From the NCBI GenBank assembly GCA_002923335.1, contig BEHZ01000048.1, positions 1 through 11,702 on the forward strand: 11,702 nt of DNA, read 5' to 3'. Under the pieces are notes generated by a model. That model was given only the letters and a program-made list of their open reading frames with translations, was not told the origin of the DNA and made no database searches. This document shows, piece by piece, positions 7,101-11,702 of the stretch. Each line of letters begins with the position of its first letter. Position 1 is the stretch's first letter. Source of the DNA: a bacterium HR23. Its GTDB lineage: Bacteria; Chloroflexota; Dehalococcoidia; Lucifugimonadales; HRBIN23. A program made the position numbers and the translations under genes.

Positions 7101-7697
7101 GAAGTTGGCCTGGCTGGTGACGGGGGGACCTACAACAAGAGAAACGATCAGGGTGCAGGTGTAAGACCCCAAGGGCAACGAAGGGCTGGGGCTCCAGGTG
7201 ATGGTGTAGGCGAACTGGCCTCCCACCGGGCTATAGAGGTAGGCATAGGGCACACCCGAAACGGGCGTAACCGGCGGAGGGGAGGTGCTGATGGGTGTCC
7301 AGGTAGGGACAGGGGTCAAAAGGGGGTTCCAGTATCCGTAACCATACAGGTTGGTCCAGGCACCCACGGTGACCTGCAGGCCCAGGGAAGGGGCCTGATA
7401 CGAGCCGGGCACAACGGGAAGGATGACGTCAAAGTCGTGGGTGGTGCCGGGGCCATCACACACCAAGACAACATTCTGGATGGCGTCGGTCTGTCCTGCA
7501 GGCTGCTGCACCAGCCCGGTGAGGGCCACGGGTTGGCCCTGGGTATAAGTGGGTTGGGAGGGGGTTAGGCTGGTGCTAACGGCCAAGCCGAGGCGGGAGA
7601 AGATGAGAACCACCACCAGGAAGACTCCCCCGGCCACCAGGGCGCTGATGGCGAGCCGGGTCGCCAGTGGGTTCCGGGAGGTCAACCTTCGCCACAT
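4182..7697 (-). CDS. Large CARDB/Ig-domain surface protein with two Pro/Thr linkers and a C-terminal membrane anchor
   Basis: 1171 residues, probably exported and held on the cell surface. Residues about 15-37 are a hydrophobic signal or anchor helix after an Arg-containing N-terminus. Residues 44-202 form a beta-rich domain, and 203-306 a PTPTPVPP linker. Residues 307-492 contain two CARDB-like Ig domains. The 500-770 region contains VTIEVRDERGN, then W-V...RIGRR-SDDG...FEAVSPQGFSTFVLLAV, resembling the PGF-pre-PGF domain of archaeal surface proteins. Three further CARDB-like domains follow (about 778-865, 868-963, 971-1068; motifs such as VTNRG and LPAGETRT-like strands). Then come a second PT linker (1070-1140), a membrane helix (1144-1166) and a basic RLRRRG tail. 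The start at 7697 is supported by GGAGGG (7711-7706) 8 bases upstream. CARDB domains suggest adhesion or scaffolding; no catalytic motif is visible. It stands alone, divergent from korAB. Confidence 0.85.
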   Translation of the reverse strand: MWRRLTSRNPLATRLAISALVAGGVFLVVVLIFSRLGLAVSTSLTPSQPTYTQGQPVALTGLVQQPAGQTDAIQNVVLVCDGPGTTHDFDVILPVVPGSYQAPSLGLQVTVGAWTNLYGYGYWNPLLTPVPTWTPISTSPPPVTPVSGVPYAYLYSPVGGQFAYTITWSPSPSLPLGSYTCTLIVSLVVGPPVTSQANFQVVAPTPTPTPPPPPPPTPVPPTPTPVPPTPTPVPPTPTPVPPTPTPTPVPTPTPVPPTPTPTPVPTPTPVPPTPTPVPPTPTPVPPTPTPTPAPLTPTPTPTPTPRPADIRVLAVTVTPSIVGIGQPVLVQVVKANLGQAPGPYTFPVLLDGTAVGTLTGTLAGGQVRINTLTLSSTQVGTHTVTVGGVSATFTVVGPRLLANVQAFPLFTFAGFPVVKHVILVNQGAAGPFTLTCTETRNGAPVGTVFQTAGIIGAGQTRFFAFAQDGLPGQYTVTCTADGATAVTTFVKLARPVVRPPWGRWFRMVQLLPPTPSTPLAVLRAEERFQLVGETWSPGERPAPQQQQQLAIVLTVPPGASLTQPFTDPVTGARFDGRDTVTIEVRDERGNLILTVVAKVEPLQRLDPTTAQGRVRELRALLPSTANDFSQQDPAVGRVESTFEALLVDLPPDEFRLGVANSKTVLPDVLAQFQALAGREGLTVRDVAFATAVDTDLRPGTTVGEVRVRMTVGQAWVDKVGGAGQVRIGRRSDDGQVSFLATRLVESQEGRATFEAVSPQGFSTFVLLAVARPPAAFQPVLSDLRIEPSAVEPGGSVQVTAQVTNRGTAEGTLTQALLLDGTAVASAQVTVPAGETRTLAFAVVMPDREGTFTLRVGDLTGQVTVARRPAVADIALGEPPALPARVDAGKAVQVSLPVTNRGAAPGVVEVRLYANDVLQGVQSLVVPAGGTASATFFFTPVEGVEATYTLRLEVPVIGAKTLTLRAVPPPTPARYTVAPVRIEPERPVAGRPFTVAFSATNIGGATEPRFQATIVAAGPVTRETAVPAQTIDPGTGRVLEPAITLDTPGTYTVSVRFDTQTVEVGRVTVQPPPTPTPTPTPTPRPPTPTPTPTPRPPTPTPTPVPPTPTPTAVVPTPTPVPPTPTPVRPTPTPTPVPPAPRPFPTGLVVGIIVAVVVIVVVVVVLLRLRRRG
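4278..4490 (-). repeat. Pro/Thr-encoding tandem repeat, C-terminal array
   Basis: About 210 bases of degenerate repeats, built on 6-base (Pro-Thr) and about 21-base (PTPTPVP) units, encode residues 1070-1140 of the surface protein. It probably acts as a stiff, possibly glycosylated stalk between the Ig domains and the membrane helix. On the + strand it reads as G-rich GGTGTGGGCGTCGG-like DNA, which creates false open frames there. Confidence 0.85.
6780..7091 (-). repeat. Pro/Thr-encoding tandem repeat, N-terminal array
   Basis: About 310 bases of the same repeat family, encoding residues 203-306 between the N-terminal beta domain and the first CARDB-like domain. It includes a run of nine prolines broken once by Thr and multiple PVPPTPTP heptads. 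Its units are nearly identical in DNA to those of the array at 4278-4490, so slippage or recombination between the arrays could change linker length or delete the domains between them. Confidence 0.85.
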
Positions 7698-7748
7698 AGG
7701 GCTAACCCTCCGTTTTATCGGTGCGTTCCGACTAGACCCCAGTTGCCC

Positions 7749-7777
7749 AGTGTAGGTGTAACATTAGAGTTTGTCAT
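7749..7777 (-). promoter_or_regulatory. Possible promoter of the surface-protein gene
   Basis: On the minus strand ATGACA (7777-7772, five of six -35 positions) is followed by 17 bases and TACACT (7754-7749, four of six -10 positions). This would give a leader of about 45 bases before the ATG at 7697. A second TTGACA on the same strand (7796-7791) has no good -10 partner; TTGTCA therefore occurs twice, 20 bases apart on the + strand, which could also be an operator. Confidence 0.4.
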
Positions 7778-7843
7778 ATCCGCCAGTGCTTGTCAAGGGA
7801 ACAGCAGGCCTTTTTGGGGTGAGTTTTGCCCCACTTTCCCCTT

Positions 7844-7885
7844 GTCCAAGGCGCTTTCCGATAGGCGGATTCTATCGCCTTGGAC
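7844..7885. repeat. Long inverted repeat (10-bp perfect arms, 22-base interior)
   Basis: GTCCAAGGCG (7844-7853) and CGCCTTGGAC (7876-7885) match perfectly, and the symmetry continues outward as CCCC/GGGG after one mismatch and a wobble. Inside, ATAG (7861-7864) and CTAT (7872-7875) add a second stem directly stacked on the first. No T-run follows on either strand, so it is not an intrinsic terminator. Confidence 0.6.
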
Positions 7886-7996
7886 CGGGGGCGGATAGGG
7901 AGTGTCCGCCCGCAGGGTGGCCCCACCGAGGGGACCTTCCCCCCTTTTGGGCTTCCCAACGGCCGGGGAACCGGTTAGGGGGCACAAGTCCACAGT

Positions 7997-8025
7997 TTGA
8001 CATGCCCAGGGGAGTGTGCTATCCT
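7997..8025 (+). promoter_or_regulatory. Strong candidate promoter of the korAB operon
   Basis: TTGACA (7997-8002), a 17-base spacer, then TATCCT (8020-8025, four of six). Transcription would begin near 8032, about 50 bases before the korA ATG. The -35 box coincides with the first codon of the longest possible korA frame, which rules out that upstream start. Confidence 0.7.
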
Positions 8026-8080
8026 GGTAATGCCCAGGCGAGAGGGGAGAGGCCCAGGAAGCCCACGCCGGGAGGAGGCT

Positions 8081-9808
8081 ATGCCGAAAAGCGAAATCGT
8101 GATCCGACTGGGCGGAGAAGGCGGGGAGGGCGTTATCTCCACGGGAGACATCTTTACCCTGGCATCAGCACGGACGGGTTACCATGTGTTCACCTTTCGC
8201 ACCTATCCGGCGGAGATCAAGGGCGGGCACGCGTGGTATCAGGTGCGAGTGGGCCCCCGCCCCGTTCTCTCTATGGGCGACCAGGTAGATGTCCTGGTCG
8301 CTTTTAATTTGGAAGCCTATGAGAAGCATAAGCACCTCCTGAATAAGGAAGAGGGGGTGCTCATCTACGACCCGGATGAGGTAACCCCCGAGCCTCACCC
8401 GAAGACGGTGCTTTACCCTATTCCCTTCAACCGCATCGCCCGGCAGGACCTGAACTTTGTGCGGGGCAAAAATGTGGTGGTAACGGGGGTGCTGGCGGGC
8501 CTCTTCGGCCTGGACCCTTCTTCCCTGACCGGGTTCATTACCCAACGCTATAAGCGGCGGGCCGAGTTGCTGGACCAGAACCTGAAAGCCCTGGAGGCGG
8601 GGATCACCTACGCCCTCAAGAACCTCACTAAGGCGGACCCTTACTACCTTACCCCTACGGAGCGGGTGGGGCGTTTGGTGATGAGCGGAAACGACGCTAT
8701 CGTAGCGGGTGCCCTCACGGCGGGGTGCCGGTTCTACGCCGGCTACCCCATTACCCCTGCCAGCGAAATCCTGGAACTCATGGCCCAAACCCTCCCACGC
8801 ATCGGGGGCGTCAGTTTCCAGGCGGAGGACGAGATGGCGGCCATCGGCTCGGTGCTGGGAGCGTCCTTTGCAGGGGTGAAGGCTATGACCGCCACCAGCG
8901 GCCCCGGCCTCTCCCTAATGACGGAGTTTATGGGGTGGAGCGGGATGGCGGAGGTGCCCTGCGTCATTGTGGATGCCCAGCGGGCCGGCCCCAGCACCGG
9001 CATGCCCACCAAACTGGAGCAGGGAGACCTGAACCACGCCCTCTTCGGCGGACACGGGGAGTTCCCCCGTATCGTCATCGCCCCCGGCTCGGTGGAGGAC
9101 GCTTTCTGGCAGATCATCAACGCCTTCAACCTGGCGGAGAAATACCAGGTGCCTGTTATCTTCCTTTCCGACCAGTCCCTCTCCCACCGCACCGAGTCTC
9201 TGCTGAAGCCCGACCTCAGCAAAGTGCAGGTGGTGGACCGCCTCAGGCCGGACGAGGAGGCCCTGGAGAATGGCTACCAGCGCTTCGCCATCACCGAGAC
9301 GGGGGTATCGCCTATGGCCGTCCCGGGGACGCCGGGCGGGATGTATGTGGCCCCCGGTCTGGAGCACGACGAAAAGGGGCACGTGGATAACCCCCTGGCC
9401 TCCCACGAAAAGATGGTGCCCAAGCGCTTCCGTAAACTGGAGACCCTCCAGAAGGAGTTGGAGGCCCCACCCCGCTATGGTGCTTCTGATGCCCGTATCG
9501 GGGTCATCGGGTGGGGTTCCACAGAAGGCGCAATCCGAGAGGCGGTGGAGCGGTGCGTGGCCAAAGGGATCAAAGTGGCTGCCATCCATCCCAAGGTGCT
9601 CAACCCCCTGCCCGAAAAGTATATTGAGGAGTTCATTCGTTCGGTGGATACGGTCATCGTGCCGGAGGTGAACTACACGGGCCAGTTCGCTCGTTACTTG
9701 CGCAGTATTTTCGGCATCCCGGTGGTGCGCATCAATAAGTGGGGGGGCTTGCCCTTCACGGCCGGCGAGATCCAGCGCAAGATTGAGGAGGTTGCCAATG
9801 GTCGTTAG
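8081..9808 (+). CDS. korA: 2-oxoacid:ferredoxin oxidoreductase, fused gamma-alpha subunit
   Basis: 575 residues. With KorB it oxidatively decarboxylates a 2-oxoacid (2-oxoglutarate is the best guess) to the acyl-CoA, passing two electrons to ferredoxin in the cytoplasm. Domains: gamma domain, residues about 1-180 (GGEGGEGV at 11-18; TYPAEIKGG); then the pyrimidine-binding alpha domain from about 203, with YPITP at 222-226, AEDEMAAIG, TSGPG and QRAGPSTGMPTK; then the PFOR domain II-like C-terminal part containing VIGWGSTEGAI and VPEVNYTGQ. The gamma-alpha fusion and YPITP are typical of two-subunit OFOR/KorA enzymes rather than four-subunit pyruvate enzymes. The ATG at 8081 is preferred because GGAGGAGG (8071-8078) lies immediately upstream and the longer frame would overlap the promoter. 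It overlaps korB by 11 bases. Substrate (2-oxoglutarate, pyruvate or other) is not certain. Confidence 0.93.
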   Translation: MPKSEIVIRLGGEGGEGVISTGDIFTLASARTGYHVFTFRTYPAEIKGGHAWYQVRVGPRPVLSMGDQVDVLVAFNLEAYEKHKHLLNKEEGVLIYDPDEVTPEPHPKTVLYPIPFNRIARQDLNFVRGKNVVVTGVLAGLFGLDPSSLTGFITQRYKRRAELLDQNLKALEAGITYALKNLTKADPYYLTPTERVGRLVMSGNDAIVAGALTAGCRFYAGYPITPASEILELMAQTLPRIGGVSFQAEDEMAAIGSVLGASFAGVKAMTATSGPGLSLMTEFMGWSGMAEVPCVIVDAQRAGPSTGMPTKLEQGDLNHALFGGHGEFPRIVIAPGSVEDAFWQIINAFNLAEKYQVPVIFLSDQSLSHRTESLLKPDLSKVQVVDRLRPDEEALENGYQRFAITETGVSPMAVPGTPGGMYVAPGLEHDEKGHVDNPLASHEKMVPKRFRKLETLQKELEAPPRYGASDARIGVIGWGSTEGAIREAVERCVAKGIKVAAIHPKVLNPLPEKYIEEFIRSVDTVIVPEVNYTGQFARYLRSIFGIPVVRINKWGGLPFTAGEIQRKIEEVANGR

Positions 9809-10643
9809 CACCATGCCCCTGACGGCCAAGGATTACAAGAGTGAGGTGAAGCCCACCTGGTGCCCCGGCTGTGGCGATTTTGCGGTCCTCTCGGCGACCT
9901 TCAAGGCCCTGGCCGACCTGCAACTGCGCCCGGAGCAGGTGGTGGTGGTATCGGGCATCGGGTGCTCCAGCCGTATCCCCTACTTCTGCAATACCTACGG
10001 TATTCACAGCCTGCACGGCCGTGCGCTGCCTATGGCTACGGGTATCAAACTGGCCCGTCCGGACCTTACGGTGCTGGCCATGGGGGGCGACGGCGACCTC
10101 TTCAGCATTGGCGCCGGCCACTTCCCCCACGCCGCACGGCGCAACCTGGACATCCTCGTGGTGTGCATGGACAACCAGACCTATGGACTGACCAAGGCCC
10201 AGTATTCCCCCACCTCTTTTGTGGGTCACAAGAGCAAGTCCAGCCCCTATGGAACGGTGGAGTGGCCTATGAACCCGGTGTTGTTGGCTCTGGCGGCGGG
10301 GGCGTCGTGGGTGGCACGGGGCTATTCGGGGCGGCCCAAGCAGTTGCAGGAACTCATTGTGGAAGGGGTGCGCCATCGGGGGTTCGCCTTCCTCAATGTG
10401 CAAAGTCCCTGCACCGAGTTCCACAACACCTATAACTACTACGATGCACGGGTGCAGGACATCCCCAAAGACCACGACCCCACCGACTACCTGTCGGCAG
10501 TGCGCCTGGCTCTCCCCCAGGAAAAGACCCTCCTGGGTGTCTTCTACCGGAGCGAGCGCCCCGTCTACGAGGAGCAGGTGCGGGCCTTTGAAAAGGTGAA
10601 AGTAGAGTTCGACCCCGACGAGTTCCTTTCGCGCTACGGCTAG
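9798..10643 (+). CDS. korB: 2-oxoacid:ferredoxin oxidoreductase, beta subunit
   Basis: 281 residues, the thiamine diphosphate- and [4Fe-4S]-binding partner of KorA. Four cysteines match the cluster ligands of two-subunit OFORs: C22 and C25 (WCPGCGD), C56 (GIGCSS) and C205 (VQSPC). The ThDP/Mg motif is GDGD at 97-100 with the N of MDNQTYGLT at about 126. NQTYGLTKAQYSPT matches the KorB-type signature, with Ala where Gly is common. A single cluster and no extra ferredoxin domain mean electrons go to an external ferredoxin. The ATG at 9798 has AGGAGG (9786-9791) 6 bases upstream inside the end of korA, so the two are translationally coupled; an ATG at 9813 is too far from that site, and the TTG at 9783 lies before it. 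Length is normal. Confidence 0.93.
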   Translation: MVVSTMPLTAKDYKSEVKPTWCPGCGDFAVLSATFKALADLQLRPEQVVVVSGIGCSSRIPYFCNTYGIHSLHGRALPMATGIKLARPDLTVLAMGGDGDLFSIGAGHFPHAARRNLDILVVCMDNQTYGLTKAQYSPTSFVGHKSKSSPYGTVEWPMNPVLLALAAGASWVARGYSGRPKQLQELIVEGVRHRGFAFLNVQSPCTEFHNTYNYYDARVQDIPKDHDPTDYLSAVRLALPQEKTLLGVFYRSERPVYEEQVRAFEKVKVEFDPDEFLSRYG

Positions 10644-10662
10644 CGCCAGGGAGCGTCATAAG

Positions 10663-10696
10663 GAGAGGGGACCTCTATGGAGGCCCCCTCTCTTTT
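10663..10696 (+). terminator. Rho-independent terminator of korAB
   Basis: GAGAGGGG (10663-10670) pairs with CCCCTCTC (10685-10692), continued inside by CCTC/GAGG (10672-10675 with 10680-10683) across an A-C mismatch, with a TATG loop. TTTT (10693-10696) follows. It starts 20 bases after the korB stop and also sits immediately after the stop of the convergent DUF3179 gene, which it overlaps by two bases. Confidence 0.85.
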
Positions 10697-11702
10697 ACGG
10701 CTGCGGGCGGAGCACTTCCGTGTGGGGGAAGGCCACCGCCTCATAGAACCAGAAACTCTGGGTGTGGAATACCGGCGGGAGGCGCTTGCCTTGCATCCTC
10801 CCTTCTACGGCGACGCCGAAGACGTTCCACACGGACCCTGTCTCTTCGTCCTGAAAGCGCCCCGGGCCGACCGGCTTGAAGGAGAGGCGCTGGCCCAACA
10901 CCACTGACCGGTAAACGCCTGCTGTGCCCACCCTCCTGCCTTCCGCTAGGACAGGGGAGTCCAGCGGCGAACGGGTGTTAGGGGCGTAGAAGACCACCAC
11001 ATCACCTTCTACAGGCAGGACGGGGCTTTGGGCCAGAACTGAGAAGGGAATGGCAAGCCTGCGTGTGCCTAGGGAGAAGGCCACCACCCTCTCCATAGCC
11101 GGGAGGCGAGGGTCTACAGGCTCGGCAAAGAGGGGAGGCCGGGAGGCGCTATCGTAATAGTCGTAAGGGTTGCTGCCGTAGATGCCGGCAGATACATAGA
11201 AGGGGTAAGAGTCCGGGGAGAGCACCCTGCCCTGGGGAAAGGTCTGGCGGAACTCCTGCCAGGAGAGGATGGTAGCGGGAATAAGGTCTAGGTGCTCCCC
11301 TGCCAGGTCGCCCACGATGGCGTCAAAGGTGCCCTGTTGCCACCAGGATTCGGTCTGGCGGTCCCACATAATCAAGTTGCTCTGTCGGAGCAGACCGCTG
11401 ACCCCGAAGGTGAGAACCCGGCCCTGAACCTTTCGGCTAAAGACCATAGCCGTATTGCACAGTGGTCAGTAGGTAACCGCTACGGGCTCTCCGCCGACCT
11501 CGTCGTTCACGACCTCGTGGAAGATGAGGATGCGCAGGGGGTAAGCACGGGCGTCGCCGTTTATCTCCAGGGCAAGGACAGGCTCATCGGCTTCCAGCCA
11601 CCCATCGGCTTGCTGCGGCGTGGCAAAGATCGGGGTATCAATGGGAGGAATCTGGTCCCGCAGAAGGCCCAGGAACTTGACCTCCTGAAGGGGGATGGTG
11701 CG
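10695..11702 (-). CDS. DUF3179-family protein, probable selenoprotein (UGA at 11466-11468 read as Sec); 5' end outside window
   Basis: 335 residues are visible, with the N-terminus beyond the window. The DUF3179 pattern runs straight through an in-frame UGA: ALEINGDARAYPLRIL, FHEVVNDEVGG, VAVTY-U-PLCNTAMVF, then FGVSGLLRQSNLIMWDRQTESWWQQ, SWQEFRQTFP, PYDYY and the C-terminal SFWFYEAVAFPHT. Family members have Cys at the UGA position (TYCPLC). Here UGA gives U79-P-L-C82, and C82 is the only cysteine visible, so the pair is a likely thiol/selenol redox site or metal site. A bSECIS-like hairpin follows the UGA. A start at 11447 (Met in NTAMVF) would cut through the most conserved motif and has no ribosome site of note. 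The biochemical role of DUF3179 is unknown to me. It is convergent with korAB. The alternative is a nonsense change or a C-to-A sequencing error. Confidence 0.85.
11425..11468 (-). promoter_or_regulatory. Candidate bacterial SECIS element for UGA recoding
   Basis: On the minus strand, 13 bases after the UGA (11468-11466), CGGCTA (11452-11447) and TAGCCG (11439-11434) form a perfect 6-bp stem with loop TGGTCTT. The loop has G at its second position and contains GGUCU, the same core as the E. coli fdhF SECIS loop that SelB recognises. The first loop G is about 21 bases after the UGA, inside the accepted window. A lower stem may pair TGACC (11468-11464, including the UGA) with GGTTCA (11430-11425) with one bulged base. 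The hairpin lies within codons, as bSECIS elements do. Confidence 0.8.

Larger units (their letters stand above)
7698..8080. other. Divergent intergenic region with tandem inverted repeats
   Basis: The 383 bases between the divergent surface-protein and korA starts encode no credible protein. The stretch from about 7815 to 7948 is rich in dyad symmetry: TGGGG/CCCCA (7815-7833); a 10-bp perfect repeat GTCCAAGGCG/CGCCTTGGAC (7844-7853 with 7876-7885) that itself encloses ATAG/CTAT; a 7-bp repeat GGGCGGA/TCCGCCC (7889-7895 with 7905-7911); and a GGGG-ACCTT-CCCC hairpin with CCTTTT (7930-7948). The motif GGCGGAT occurs in several copies, including one reversed near 7778. The korA promoter and ribosome site occupy the right end. 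The repeats could be operator DNA or an untranslated RNA; neither can be decided here. Confidence 0.6.

Noticed and set aside
5889..7568. 559-residue open frame on the plus strand opposite the surface protein
   Set aside because: It is antisense to the CARDB gene; the translated Gly/Arg/His-rich repeats arise from the PT-encoding DNA.
7914..7948. T-box riboswitch suggested by AGGGTGG followed by ACCG and a terminator-like hairpin
   Set aside because: The invariant AGGGTGGNACCGCG is not met (the bases after AGGGTGG are CCCCACCG), no specifier stem I is evident, and the downstream gene is not an aminoacyl-tRNA synthetase or amino acid gene.
7997..8080. N-terminal extension of KorA starting at 7997
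   Set aside because: The first codon is the TTG of the promoter -35 box, and the ATG at 8081 has a strong ribosome site and the expected family N-terminus.
10695..11447. Complete 250-residue DUF3179 gene starting at ATG 11447
   Set aside because: This Met lies inside the conserved motif TY-x-PLCNTAMVF and family similarity continues in frame upstream through the UGA, so it is an internal residue.

Overview
This GC-rich bacterial window carries a run of ordinary chromosomal genes, one very large cell-surface protein, and at the right edge what looks like an unrecognised selenoprotein. Long Pro/Thr 'PTPTPVPP' linkers in a CARDB-type surface protein, a gamma-alpha fused 2-oxoacid:ferredoxin oxidoreductase, a DUF3179 protein and the ftsA-ftsZ order together suggest a Chloroflexota bacterium, perhaps Dehalococcoidia-like. 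That placement is an inference from gene content, not from a marker tree.

Layout, left to right. Bases 1-314 hold the 3' end of ftsA and 350-1470 hold ftsZ, closed by a strong rho-independent terminator. As written, ftsZ has a one-base deletion in a C run at 702-704. A consensus-like promoter then drives a small FmdB-type zinc-ribbon gene and an M20 metallopeptidase gene (1638-3274). The M20 gene converges on, and overlaps by 12 bases, a minus-strand gene for a short MscS-like beta-domain protein. Upstream of that gene, on the same strand, lie tRNA-Arg(UCU) with its own promoter, and then a 1171-residue surface protein (4182-7697). The surface protein has an N-terminal signal/anchor helix, a Pro/Thr linker, several CARDB-like Ig domains, a PGF-pre-PGF-like middle, a second Pro/Thr linker and a C-terminal membrane helix.

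A 383-base divergent intergenic region (7698-8080) separates this from the korAB operon (8081-10643). It holds several inverted repeats and a near-consensus promoter. KorA and KorB form a ferredoxin-dependent 2-oxoacid oxidoreductase. The genes overlap and end in a hairpin terminator.

The right end (10695-11702, minus strand) is a DUF3179-family gene running off the window. Conventional ORF calling starts it at 11447 and misses its front. The same frame continues upstream through one UGA (11466-11468), which replaces the first Cys of the conserved TY-C-P-L-C motif. It is followed at bSECIS distance by a perfect 6-bp hairpin whose loop contains GGUCU, the core of the E. coli fdhF SECIS loop. 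The visible protein has only one cysteine, the other half of the motif, giving a Sec-x-x-Cys pair. This is the most interesting item in the window.
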